A DNA stretch of 64,000 nt from Paulownia fortunei (GCA_019321725.1 CM033124.1:13392001-13456000); one strand, 5' to 3'. Shown: positions 53,996 through 64,000, counted from the stretch's first letter. The notes: generated by a model from the letters alone, not told the origin. Program-made: numbers and translations.

Positions 53996-54046
53996 TTTGT
54001 ATAGGAGGCTTTCCAGTCTCATTGCATCGCTTTTGCGATGTGGGAA
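53996..54046 (-). promoter_or_regulatory. USE and TATA of U5 copy b
   Basis: USE TTCCCACATCG (54036-54046) and TATACAAA (53996-54003), offset 33 bp. Confidence 0.82.
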
Positions 54047-54861
54047 TATTATGATGAAACCAGTATGCAAATGCTACACTTCTTAAGCGCTTCCCTCGGT
54101 GAACAAAAGCCTAGCGTAGCAGCTCCAATGCTATCCCTTTGTATCAATTGTGACTCGGAACATATTCCTACATCTTGATTATGAACCAAAAATCTACTGA
54201 AATATGAGTTCTTCATATTCTAGATTTTTCGGAAGGAACAAGCTATCGATTTGTAAAACTAGAGTTTTTTTGATCGAAATAAAGAAAATATTTATTTTTT
54301 GAGGCTTCAAGACAAACAATTCTTTTTTGTTTTTTGTTTTTCTTTTTTGAGAAAATTTGTTAAAAATGAGGGGAGGGTGTATTCATCCTGGCAAAAATGA
54401 CTCCTATTTAATTTTAGCTATTTCAAATTGATTAAATCAATGAATTAGAACGAATTTTTATATTGGTAGGTCTAAAAGTTTTAAAATAAAAGTAATGGAC
54501 CTTCACTCCGATTTCATATCCTATATGTTATCAAATTTCTTTTCGGTCTTGGATTTCCCAACAAGAAACCCCTTCCATTACCCCTATATTCTATATTCTA
54601 TTGATAGAAGAATTCATGTGGCCCTTACCCATGAAATGAGAATCATGTGTTATGCAGAAGCAAAAGTGCTTGGATCATTCAACAATGAAAGTTAATATGC
54701 CTTTAAAATATCAGTCAACATCTATTAAGTGGTTTCATAAAAATCCATGTTATCAAAAAATTTCATATTCAACCAAAAGCCTCATCTATCTTAGGATGAT
54801 TCAAAACTAGCATTGGGCAGGGGCATCTTAGGATGATTCAAAACTTTAAACTGGCATTGGG

Positions 54862-55021
54862 CAAGGGCTGCGCGAACGCAAGCCCCCTCTACCACAAATT
54901 ATGACGCAGGCTCGACCACTTGGGCCGACCTTAGGCGGGCGCCCCTCCAGAGTGCAATGGAGGTCGCCAACCTAGGCCATGGACCTTCTTGATCACCCAT
55001 TGACCCCGTCCAGGTAAGTAT
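54862..55021 (-). ncRNA. U1 snRNA, copy B
   Basis: 160 nt, starting AUACUUACCUGGACGGGGUCAA as in copy E. U1-70K loop GAUCAAGAAGG, U1A loop AUUGCACU and Sm site AAUUUGUGG are intact. Stem-loop I carries GGGUGAUC and GGUCC in place of GGGCGAUC and GGCCC. The 3' box CAATGCCAGTTTAAA fits the consensus. Just to its left, 54790-54860 holds a duplicated piece of the 3' flank. Confidence 0.9.
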
Positions 55022-55041
55022 GGAACCTAAACTATTTCCTT

Positions 55042-55096
55042 CTCGTTAAGTGTCTAGCTCAAGCGCCGTAAAGAATATTACCATTCAATGTGGGAC
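55042..55096 (-). promoter_or_regulatory. USE and TATA-like element of U1 copy B
   Basis: USE GTCCCACATTG (55086-55096), one mismatch from consensus; ACTTAACGAG at about 55044-55053 is the TATA-like element. Confidence 0.72.
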
Positions 55097-55284
55097 TCTT
55101 AAACCATCCAACACAGTATCACCCATTTTTAGCTTGAGCTGATTAGTACTAAAAATATGGGCCACTCTAGCAACTGTACTAGGCCTTCAACTCCCAGTAA
55201 TTATATAAGAGTCAAGATTTTACCAATATATTGACTTCTGAGACTAATTTTCATCACCTGAAAAAAGAAAAAACTGGATGTGGT

Positions 55285-55600
55285 AAGGCCAGACTGGAAA
55301 TTTCATATGCAGGCTGCATTCTTTAATACAATCATCGGCGTAATCCTTTCTTTAAAGACAGAAGATTTTGAGAATATACAGATGCTAGCTGATTAGGACA
55401 TTTTTAGAAGAAGCAAGGGTCGTCGCCGTCGTTGTGGCCAAATTACAACGGGACCAAAACCATGGTAATGAACTTTCCTGGGTGCAAATACTTGACACCC
55501 ACTTTTCTTTATGAAGCAATTTGTGTGCATGTATTATGTGAGTTGGTGTATGTGTCTCAAAAAGTGCACTATGGAAGCCGATACAGATAGAATGGCTTGT
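55285..55600. repeat. Conserved U5-U1 spacer, copy 2
   Basis: Near-identical to 60670-60985 over 300 bp, including the CATCGGCGTAATCC and GGGTCGTCGCCGT words. Lies between U1 copy B and U5 copy c. Confidence 0.75.
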
Positions 55601-55710
55601 CCATGCCAAGCAGTTCCCAACAAACTGAAAGCCTTACAAAATTTCCTGACTCCAAATACCGAACAAAAAGATAGAATACTCATACGAAGATTAATTTAAT
55701 AAGACTAAAT

Positions 55711-55848
55711 TGTAGGGGCCTTCACAAATAGAAAGTTCCCTCAAAAAAATGGGCGTATGCTGCTTAATTGCACCGAGCACACGGTATTCTTTAGTAAAAG
55801 GCGAAAGAATAATTCGCTTTGTGCTCAATGCGCAGCTGCGTGATTTTT
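55711..55848 (-). ncRNA. U5 snRNA, copy c, possibly degenerate
   Basis: Loop I CGCCUUUUACU (plus-strand 55793-55803) and its stem are intact. The Sm region reads CCCAUUUUUUUGA, with one extra base and GA in place of GG, and the downstream GGAGGG is shortened to GAGGG. The lower stem has GGUGCAAUU against UUGAGCAC changes. The TATA is also altered (TACGGAAA). Probably weakly expressed or a pseudogene. Confidence 0.72.
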
Positions 55849-55869
55849 AGTTGAACATCAGCGTTTCTT

Positions 55870-55920
55870 TTTCCGTAGGAGGCTTTCCTACCTCATTGCA
55901 TTGTTTTCCCAATGTGGGAA
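55870..55920 (-). promoter_or_regulatory. USE and degenerate TATA of U5 copy c
   Basis: USE TTCCCACATTG (55910-55920); TATA position reads TACGGAAA (55870-55877). Confidence 0.6.
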
Positions 55921-55989
55921 TATAATGATGAGGCCACTATGCATTGCTGCACTTCTTAGGCACTTCCGGCAGTAAACAAAAGCCTACAC

Positions 55990-57440
55990 AGGAAATATGA
56001 GTTGTTCATATTCTAGATGTTTGGACAGGAACAAGCTATAAAAGTGGAGTTTTATTTCATTGAAATAAAGAGAGATGTTTTTCGAGTGTCCAAGACAGAA
56101 TTCTTTGTTTGTGAAAGATTGTTAAAAATGATAGGAGGGTGTATTTATGTTTGCAAAAAATGACTCCTGTTTAATTTTTGCTATTTCAAAGTGATTAAAT
56201 CAATGAAATGAAAAGGAAACGATGTTTCTAAATTTTTTGTAACAAGATTAATGGACTTTCACATCATAATTTTGTATGAACTCCGAGTTCATATCTTATA
56301 CATTATCAAATCTTGCTTCGGTCTTGCAGAGTTCTCAACGAGGAACCCCTTCCATTACCCCTATACTCTATATCCATACAACATTTATTTTCATCCATAG
56401 TAGGGTCATTACAATGCAAATGAGAATCTTGTGTTACTGGTACAAGCAGAAGTGATTGGATCATTCGAAAATGAGTTCAGCATTGCTGTATAAAATATCA
56501 ATTAACTTCTATGAAGTGATTTCTTAAATATTCACTTTATCAATTTATTTCTAAGTAATTCTTCTAGGAAAAAATATAAAAACATATATATTGATCAAAC
56601 TAAGTCAAGTTGGCTAGCTTTTAGCCCCGTACGTGTGGACTTTGGTCTAAACCTACAAGGATGTAAGTCTTCCTCCAAAAATTATTATTGATTTTCCATG
56701 GGCAGAAAGTCGAGTCGCTAACTTAGGCTAAATAAAGTGGTATTACTTTTATTCAATTTCTGATGTGGAATAGGTGACTTTCTACCTTCTCACCTTATTT
56801 TTATTCAACAATCAAAAATGTTAATTGACTCATTTTATACTTTAATTTCACATTTACTCAAAAATAATTTAGAAAATCAAATATATTAAACTCATCTTCA
56901 TGTTGTGTAGACGATGAATTTAACCAAATAATATTTATTTTTATTAGATATAATTCACTTAAATTATTGGTCAAATTCTTGTCAAACCCAACTAAGTATA
57001 CCAACAATGGTTTCTAGCGTTTCTCCATGGATTGAAATGTTGATTTTTGAAAGTATCCTCATAATTTGATAATAGTTTTCTTTTGTTAAGATGAAACAAT
57101 TTGAAGACATAAGGGTTCTAACATGTAATTATAGAGTAGTTAAATCATTCGAATCATTCAGATTATAAATATTGATTTCAGCATGTGAATGAAGAGGATA
57201 CTTTCGAAAATCATAAAAAAGGAAGTGGGGTCAAAATTTAAGAATAAAAAAGAGAGAAAAAAAGTTATTTTGATTAATACTAATAATGTATTTTTTTGTC
57301 GATAACCACAGACCATTGAATCAAATATCTATATTTTGCAATAAATGGAACACTAATTAAAACTATTCTATTACTAAAAAACAAATATCCCGAATTAATG
57401 CTCTTGAAAAGCCTTGCAACCACTACATTGTTTATTTAAA
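55990..57440. other. Array flank then AT-rich DNA
   Basis: 55990-56500 repeats the sequence upstream of U5 copy b (54200-54700) and copy d (61480-61760), with shared words such as AAAATGACTCCT and TTTCAAA(T/G)TGATTAAATCAATGAA. Beyond 56600 there is AT-rich DNA with no gene. Confidence 0.5.
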
Positions 57441-57445
57441 AAAGA

Positions 57446-58947
57446 GTTATTACAAAAATCACCTTTGAGAATTGGTCTATTTACAAAAAATATCCCTTTA
57501 AATTTTAAAATTATAAATACCTTCTTGGCGTTTGTCTCTTGCACCTGTCGTCTATTACTGTCACAAAAAAATTCTCACTTTAGCTAAAAAATGTGAGGAA
57601 AACCATTTTGCTCTCAGTGTACAGTTCATGAATTGTATAGAGACAAAACTACTCTTTGAAGCTATTTGTAAAGTTATATAGTACTAAGGGGATGTAATTA
57701 ATATAATTTTATACTATTTAATAAGAATAATTCTAATACAGTTAGTAATTTTAAGTCACTTACCTTAAATTCAAATTATAATTTAAACATTATTCGGATT
57801 TCATAATTAGGACTACAAATGTATTTAAATTGAAACTTTAAAAAAATAAAAACAAGTTCAGATAATATAGTTTTAATTATTTTGAATTATCTATTATAAA
57901 TTTAAATATATATTTGAATGTGAGTATCGCATTATATTAACAATTAAAAATTTAAAAATATAAACTTATTATAGTTTGGATTAGTAAAATTTATGCAAAT
58001 TTAAATAAATATGAAACTGGTAAAAGAATTTCAAATTTAAAACTAGAAAACACATCCAAATTCAATTTTAAATAAACAAAATAGAAATTTGTTATATTAT
58101 GATTGTGATGAAAAAACATAAAATAAGATTGAGAGAGAAAAAAAAAAGAAAGGGAAAAAAAAAAGTCATCTTTTTCAACCCCCCACTCTCCTCAACCCTC
58201 AGCGCCATTGTTGTCACCCATCTTCAGCCTCGTCACCTATACCACCCACTATCCCCTAGAACCCAAAAAGCCCTAACCGCCCTCCCCAAACGAGGCCACC
58301 ACCCACCCTTTTCCCCAAATCTAGAAAGGCCCACCCATTCCTCCATTCACCTTCTATCTTCTGTCGCTTACTATTAGCCCTATCGTCGATCATCATCCAC
58401 CAACTCTCACCTATACCAACCCCTTCCCCCAAATCTATAATGCTCAACCCTCTCCCTTTACCCTAGCCCTCTTCCTTAACCACTTCCCCACCCAGAAGCC
58501 CAACCCCCGCTCCACCCTCCACCCATGGCCACCACTCCAAACTCCGCTCCTCACCCTTCTCAAATCCATCCCATGTTCAGATTTGTGATAAAAACAAACG
58601 TACATAATAAGAGATCTATGGTTCAAGTGAACTTAGACAGATGTGGTGATAGATGAGGTGGCAGATGATGGTTAAAATTATTTTTTTTAATTAATTGTAG
58701 AAACTACTTTTAATGTTTAGTTTATTTATAAAAATTACCCTTTTGAGTTTCAAAATTGAGAATATCTTATATAAGCCAAAATACTAAGAGGCATAGTTGT
58801 CTAATTACATTTTTTCTTTTCAGCCTTTTTTCTTATTTTATGTCACAAGAAAATATTTTTTCATAGTTTCTGCAAAAACTTTTGATTTTCAATAGTCATA
58901 GTTTCTATAAATAGGCCAAAGCTCATCTTTTTTATGTTGATAACAAA
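57446..58947. mobile_element. Possible inverted-repeat element with a C-rich core
   Basis: The left edge GTTATTACAAAAATCACC followed by TTGGTCTATTTACA resembles the reverse complement of the right edge (GTTATCAACATAAAAAAG then TTTGGCCTATTTATAG). The interior 58170-58560 is strikingly C-rich (CCCCAAATCTA, CCACCC words) compared with the AT-rich surroundings. No clear target duplication was found and the C-rich frames show no family. Tentative. Confidence 0.35.
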
Positions 58948-59167
58948 ATTTAAAAATAAACATAATATCCTAAAAAATTTATCAATAGCATTTCTATTGT
59001 GAAGCATGGATAAAACCAAGCATTTGATTGAAGGCATTGACTCTGTACATGGCTTCCAATTTATATTTTAAATTTTGAAAGGCATGGACAATATTTCTTT
59101 TGCTTTGCTTGGAAGCCATGGCTAGCACTCACTCCTTCAATTTAGTTTTTCTTTTAGTTTAATTCTT

Positions 59168-59970
59168 TGTTTTTGAATTGGTTGTGTGTAATTACTTTTA
59201 AATTAGTGTTAAACAAAGTTGTATGTGATGTTTCATTAATGTAAAAAAAATAAAAGTTAACAACTAATAAAATAATAATTATGTCTTTCTATTCTTATAA
59301 GGTAATGAAACCACAATAATGAAATAATATTTTTTCATCACAATGTATTAACTGAAAAAACTTAAAAGAAATTTAATGATACCAATTATAAACTACATAA
59401 TAAGTTATCTAACATTATATAACTAATGCTATATAAAGAAATTATTAGAATATACAAATTATCACTTGTATATAGAAATATCATTTTCAAGGAAAATTTA
59501 TATTTTCCATCCAATATTTTATAGTAAAATACTTTTCATCCCTATAATATCATCCATTACAATTTTATCGTCAAATGTTACCATTTCTACGCTTTCCATT
59601 ACTCACATGAAGTGGAACTTTAGTTTGGATAGAAAAGTTCACATACAAAGCACAAAGTGTCAGTTGATATAAGTAATGAACACTAAAATTGCAATGAATG
59701 ATATTATATTGGTAAGAAATATTTTAGTTATAAAATATATAAAAAAATAATACAATTCTTCCTTAAAAATAATATTTCAATATACGAGTGATAATTTATC
59801 AATCCAAATAGTCTTTATGTCACATCTATCTAATAATGTCGGATTCATAAATTGTCATTTAATTTATTATTAGTGTTATTATTTTATTTGTGTCCTCTCA
59901 ATCAAATCACATTGGGATAAAAAATCATTAATTTAAATGTGGATTCCTCTATTTTACTAATTTCAAATAA
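59168..59970. repeat. Fold-back element, both arms
   Basis: The left arm (59168-59640) is the reverse complement of the right-arm sequence seen at 52155-52590 and 62095-62508; the right arm follows at about 59690-59970 with some deletion. The centre lies near 59665. Non-coding. Confidence 0.6.
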
Positions 59971-60149
59971 GTAATTTATGAAATTACCCTTAAAAAAAAT
60001 ATGCATCCATAGTCTTAGTATTAAATTTATCGTTGCAAAATAGACAACTAAACATTAATTGTTATGAAAATTACAATAAAGGAAAAGTCATCTTAACTCT
60101 CAAATAATTACAATATCTAGGATGATTCAAAACTTTGCACTAGAATTGT

Positions 60150-60226
60150 GCAGGGGCTGCGCATAGGCAATCCACCTCTACCACAAATTCGTCTACTACA
60201 AATTATGACATAGGCTCGACCACTAT
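60150..60226 (-). pseudogene. U1 snRNA 3' fragment
   Basis: Minus-strand fragment covering only the Sm site and 3' hairpin region of U1 (CATAATTTGTAG..., GCGCAGCCCCTGC), with a duplicated ACAAATT segment and a scrambled hairpin. It is followed on the plus strand by a second copy of the GATTCAAAACTTTGCACTAG flank and then the complete U1 copy C. It looks like an unequal-exchange remnant. Confidence 0.75.
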
Positions 60227-60252
60227 GATTCAAAACTTTGCACTAGAATTGA

Positions 60253-60412
60253 CAGGGGCTGCGCGAACGCAAGCCCCCTCTACCACAAATTATGACGTAG
60301 GTTCAACCACTTGAGCCGACCTTAGACGGGCGCCCCTCCTATGTGCAATGGAAGTCGCCAACCTAGGCCATGGGCCATCTTGATCGCCCATTGACCCCGT
60401 CCAGGTAAGTAT
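60253..60412 (-). ncRNA. U1 snRNA, copy C (variant)
   Basis: 160 nt, AUACUUACCUGGACGGGGUCAA start and AAUUUGUGG Sm site intact. The stem-loop I sequence is GAUCAAGAUGG instead of GAUCAAGAAGG, a change inside the U1-70K region. Stem-loop II reads AUUGCACAUAGG, keeping the AUUGCAC core; the stem has GACUUCC for GACCUCC. The 3' box CAATTCTAGTGCAA is good. Possibly expressed with altered protein binding. Confidence 0.88.
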
Positions 60413-60433
60413 GGAACCTAATGCATTTCCTTC

Positions 60434-60487
60434 TCGTTAAGTGTCCAGCTCGAGCGCTGTAAACCATATTCTCATTAGATGTGGGAC
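60434..60487 (-). promoter_or_regulatory. USE and TATA-like element of U1 copy C
   Basis: USE GTCCCACATCT (60477-60487), one mismatch; ACTTAACGAG at about 60434-60443. Confidence 0.7.
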
Positions 60488-60669
60488 ACTTAGAAGTTAG
60501 ACCCTCCATCTCTATCACCCATCTTTAGCTTGTGCTGAAAATAGATGGATGCCTTCGACTCCCTGTAATTATATACAAGTCAAGATCTTACCTATATATT
60601 GACTTCGGAGACTAATTTTCATCACCTGAGAAAAGATTAATGTGGAGGCATTAACTGGGTTTAATGTGG

Positions 60670-60985
60670 TAAGGCTAGACTGGAAATTTCATATGCAAGG
60701 CTGCCTTCTTTATTACAATCATCGGCGTAATCCTTTCTTTAAAGACAGAAGATTTTGAGAATATACAGATGCTAGCTGATGAGGACATTTTTAGAAGAAG
60801 CAAGGGTCGTCGCCGTTGTTGTGGCCAAATTACAACGGGACCAAAACCATGGTAATGAACTTTCCTGGGTACAAAAACTTGACACCCACTTTTCTTTATG
60901 AAGCAATTTGTGTCCATGTATTATGTGAGTCGGTGTATGAGTCTGAAAAAGTGCACAATGGAAGCAGATACAGATATAATGGCTT
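60670..60985. repeat. Conserved U5-U1 spacer, copy 3
   Basis: Same block as at 53440 and 55285, lying between U1 copy C and U5 copy d. Confidence 0.75.
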
Positions 60986-61114
60986 ATCCATCCCCAGCAG
61001 TTCCCAACATACTGGGCTCGACAATACAATTCTCCAAGCTAAATTTCCTTAACTACAAATACAGACCAAAAGATAAGAGTACTCATAGAAAGATTAATTT
61101 AATAAGACTAAATT

Positions 61115-61248
61115 GTAGGGGCCTTCACAAATGGAAAGTTCCCTCCAAAAAATGGCGTATGCTGCTTAACTGCAACGAGCACACGGTATTCTTTAGTAAA
61201 AGGCGAAAGAATAGTTCGCTTTGTGCTCACTGCGCAGCTGCGTGGTTT
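61115..61248 (-). ncRNA. U5 snRNA, copy d
   Basis: The most complete U5 copy. Loop I CGCCUUUUACU (plus-strand 61195-61205), stem AUUCUUU/AAAGAAU, ACCGUGUGCUC, Sm site AUUUUUUGG, and a 3' hairpin with GGG...CUUUC pairing GAAGG...CCC around a 7-nt loop. The GAGCACA/UGUGCUC stem is intact. The 5' end is inferred by comparison with the other copies (AAACCACGCAGC). Confidence 0.87.
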
Positions 61249-61270
61249 GTAACATTACATCATCGTTTAT

Positions 61271-61321
61271 TTTTGTACAAAGGGTTTCCCATCTCATTGT
61301 AATGCTTTTCCAATGTGGGAA
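61271..61321 (-). promoter_or_regulatory. USE and weak TATA of U5 copy d
   Basis: USE TTCCCACATTG (61311-61321); the TATA position reads GTACAAAA followed by ATAAA (about 61267-61278). Confidence 0.65.
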
Positions 61322-61769
61322 TACAATGATGAGGTGCATTGCTGCACTACGTAGGCACTTTGCGGCCGTAAACAAAAGCCTACACAGCAGTTCCAGTGGT
61401 GTGCCTTGAATCATTTGTGACTCAAAACATATTCTTATTGATTTTGAACCAAACATCCAAGGAAATATGAGTTTCATGTTCTACATGTTCGGACAGGAAC
61501 AAGCTATTGATATATAAAAGTAGAGTTTTTTTTCTGATCAAAAAAGATGGTTAAAAAAGAGGGCAGGGTACATTTATGTTTGCAAAAATGACTCCTATTT
61601 AATTCCTATTTCAAATTGATTAAATCAATGAATTAAAAGGAACCGTACAGATTGATAGGTCTAAATTTTATAGAATAAGATTTATGGACCTTCATGTCAT
61701 AATTTTGTATAGATTCCGATTTCATATCTTATACATTATCATATTTCTTTTCGGTCTTATTGAGTTCTC

Positions 61770-62508
61770 AACAATAATAAATTAAATAATAGTTTATCAT
61801 TCTAACATTATTTAACTAATGTGACATAAAAAAGAACTATTAATATTCACAAATTATCATTCGCATATTAAAATAGCATTTTCAAGATAAAATTGTATTT
61901 TTTTGTTCTATAATAAACTAAAATATTTTTCATCCCTACAATATCATCCATTGCAATTTTAGTCTTTAAAGTGTCATTTTCTATTTTATATTTCTACACA
62001 ATCCATTATTGACATCAAGGGGACTTTAGTTTGTACAGAAAAACTCACATACCTGGCTAAAAAAGAATGGAAAGTGTAAAAATGAAAATAACAGTTTAAC
62101 GACTAAAATACGGATAATATTATAGAAATGAAATATATTTTAGTTGAAAAATATAGTACAAAATATAATTTAACCATGAAAATAATATTTCAATGTACAA
62201 GTAATTATTTGTAAATTATTCAAATGTCACATATGTTCAACAATGTTAGAATCATAAATTGTTATTTAATTTATTAATAGTGTTATCACTTTTTTTTATA
62301 TCATTTCAGTCAAATTACATTCGGATGAAGAAAATCATTATTTCATTATTGCGTGTTCCGTTATCTTATAAAATAGAAAGAGAAATTATTGTGTAATTTG
62401 TTAATGAATTTTAATTATTTTTAAGTTAGTGAAATATCACACAACTTTTTTAGTTTATAAATAATCAAATAACCATTTTACTAATTTAAAATAATCACAC
62501 ACATCTAA
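61770..62508. repeat. Fold-back element, left arm truncated
   Basis: Left arm about 61770-62030 is the inverse of right-arm sequence; the right arm 62095-62508 matches 52155-52590 closely. It separates U5 copy d from U1 copy D. Confidence 0.6.
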
Positions 62509-62548
62509 TTCAAAACAAAGAAACAGAAAAAAAAAAAATACAATCATG

Positions 62549-62586
62549 GTGCCAAGATTTTACTTTGTTTTGTAAAATCTTGGCAC
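62549..62586. repeat. Perfect 14-bp inverted repeat hairpin
   Basis: GTGCCAAGATTTTA (62549-62562) and TAAAATCTTGGCAC (62573-62586) around a 10-base loop. The right arm with its flank (23 bp, 62572-62594) is repeated exactly at 63303-63325. Confidence 0.9.
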
Positions 62587-62701
62587 TATGTTTTCATTGT
62601 TAGATTCTTACTGTTAGTTAATATAACAATCATGGAAAACTACTCTTAACAAACTCAAATAATGACAATATTTCAACCAAAAACTTTACACCAGAATTGG
62701 G

Positions 62702-62861
62702 CAGGGGCTGCGCGAACGCAAGCCCCCTCTATTACAAATTATGACGTAGGTTCGACCACTTGGGCCGACCTTAGGCGGGCACCCCTCCTAAGTGCAATGG
62801 AGGTCGCCAACCTAGGCCATAGGCCTTCTTGATTGCCCATTGATCCCGTCCAGGTAAGTAT
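62702..62861 (-). ncRNA. U1 snRNA, copy D, probably degenerate
   Basis: The AUACUUACCUGGACGG start and AUUGCACU loop are kept, but stem-loop I has CAAUCAAG for CGAUCAAG, the Sm site region reads AAUUUGUAA instead of AAUUUGUGG, the 3' box has GGT for AGT, and the TATA-like element is lost (ACTTCAGGAA). Several hits in functional sites together suggest a decaying copy. Confidence 0.82.
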
Positions 62862-62883
62862 GGATTCAGAAGAATTTCCTTTT

Positions 62884-62937
62884 CCTGAAGTCGCCAGCTC
62901 GAATGTTCATAAACTATATTCACATTCGATGTGGGAC
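62884..62937 (-). promoter_or_regulatory. USE of U1 copy D, TATA degenerate
   Basis: USE GTCCCACATCG (62927-62937) is a perfect match; the expected TATA position reads ACTTCAGGAA. Confidence 0.65.
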
Positions 62938-63129
62938 TCTTAGACCCTCCAAGTGTATCGCCCAACTTTAGCTTTGTGCTGAAAATAAATGGATTAGACA
63001 CTCAAAACATGGGTCCTCATTAGCAAATTTACGTGTCCATCAACTCCCTGTAATAGATTCTACAAATCCATTTCGACTTTTGAGACTAATTTTCAACACC
63101 GGAAGAAAGCATGGAGGCATTAAACTGGG

Positions 63130-63250
63130 AATCTATGTGGTATGCCTGAATGGAAATTTCATGTGCAGTTCCACTACAATCACCAGACTAATCCCTTTTT
63201 CGGCGGACAGAACCTGATGAGGCTACATTTTACAAGCAGCAATGGAAATC
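63130..63250. repeat. Conserved spacer, shortened copy 4
   Basis: GGAAATTTCATGTGCAG, CACTACAATCACCAGACTAATCC-like and TACATTTTACAAG words match the spacer near 53470-53590. No U5 gene follows; the next gene is U1 copy E. Confidence 0.55.
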
Positions 63251-63649
63251 AGGATGCCACGGTTCAAAAGAGCAAGGTAGCAAGAGCACTTGATTGCTAG
63301 AGGTAAAATCTTGGCACTATGTTTTGTACAACTAAATTTTAGAGGGTAAAATACAATTATTTAAGCATGTTGATGGCATTATTTTATAAGCACAAATATG
63401 TTTGTAGCAGTGTGTTATACAAACTCTTTTAAATCTAGTGCACATGACTATCAAAAGAAAATTCACCCATAAAATGATTCATATAACTCCATATAATAGA
63501 CAAAATAACTTAATAAAATGTAGCAAATATCACAAATCAACCGGATATTAAATGACAATTACATAACTAAGGTGTACCTACCACTTACTATTGCTACATC
63601 AAAACAGGAAAGCATTTTATCCTATACAAAAATTTTAACTTCGATTGGG

Positions 63650-63884
<235 letters not shown>

Positions 63885-64000
63885 CCGAGACCCTCTTGCT
63901 GAGAATAACTATTGCAACATACATACCTAGACATATGTAACCATATTCCAAACAAGATTTCATCACACTAGTATGCGGAGGTCGTATGGGAAAGGCAGGC

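Noticed and set aside
58099..58377. 92-residue Pro/His-rich frame
   Set aside because: Composition-driven by the C-rich core of a candidate repeat; no family recognised.
57437..58960. 9-bp target duplication for the element at 57.4-58.9 kb
   Set aside because: Flanks are both A-rich (TTTAAAAAA-like), so the apparent match is not convincing.
60675..61302. Overlapping frames in the U5-U1 spacer on both strands, similar to 55385-55699
   Set aside because: They repeat because the spacer is duplicated; the frames are broken in the copy at 53.4-53.7 kb, so no coding constraint is seen.

Overview
This is a plant nuclear window. Genes are interrupted by GT-AG introns, the intergenic DNA is very AT-rich and full of small degenerate repeats, and the proteins match eudicot orthologues most closely. 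An asterid is my guess, mainly from the GDH and U-RNA sequences, and it is not proven. No prokaryotic, viral or organellar block is seen.

Layout, left to right. (1) 1.5-4.7 kb (+): two-exon nuclear gene for the mitochondrial ATP synthase delta-prime subunit, with three Site II (TGGGCY) promoter elements. (2) 7.2-8.2 kb (+): BOI-related RING E3 ligase with a tiny first coding exon and a stop-free, in-frame second coding intron. (3) 10.2-11.1 kb (+): short intronless SPT2-domain chromatin protein. (4) 12.1-13.3 kb: a 1.2-kb fold-back, Mutator-type element with a perfect 9-bp target-site duplication. (5) 14.1-15.6 kb: a pair of ~0.5-kb direct repeats flanking a 63-bp minisatellite. (6) 16.0-16.6 kb (-): secreted prolamin-like (ECA1-type) six-Cys protein. 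(7) 18.5-19.9 kb (+): DUF247 membrane protein, whose 3' flank is duplicated at 22.0-23.0 kb without a second gene. (8) 23.9-26.2 kb (+): MFAP1 splicing factor. (9) 29.8-32.8 kb (+): six-exon nuclear poly(A)-binding protein (PABN1-like). (10) 34.3-38.4 kb: degenerate LTR-like repeats and purine-rich tracts. (11) 39.3-42.1 kb (+): five-exon Mediator subunit MED31. (12) 46.8-50.7 kb (+): nine-exon NAD-glutamate dehydrogenase.

The most notable feature is the right-hand 12 kb (51.8-63.8 kb). It is a minus-strand array of spliceosomal snRNA genes in which U5 (four copies) and U1 (five copies plus a fragment) alternate. Each copy has its own plant Pol II snRNA promoter (USE resembling RTCCCACATCG plus a TATA-like element about 33 bp downstream), and most have a 3'-box-like signal. 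The U5 and U1 genes are joined by a conserved ~0.6-kb spacer, so the amplified unit appears to be U5-spacer-U1 (~1.8-2.0 kb). Later fold-back element insertions and partial duplications broke it up. Some copies look intact (U1-E, U1-A, U5-d); others carry changes in the Sm site, promoter or loop sequences. The array probably continues past the right edge.

The protein genes are ordinary housekeeping neighbours. Several act in RNA biogenesis (MFAP1, PABN, MED31, SPT2), but nothing shows functional clustering. Exon boundaries were read by eye from GT/AG sites, reading-frame continuity and family knowledge. snRNA 5' ends of U1 are firm; U5 ends and all 3' ends are approximate.
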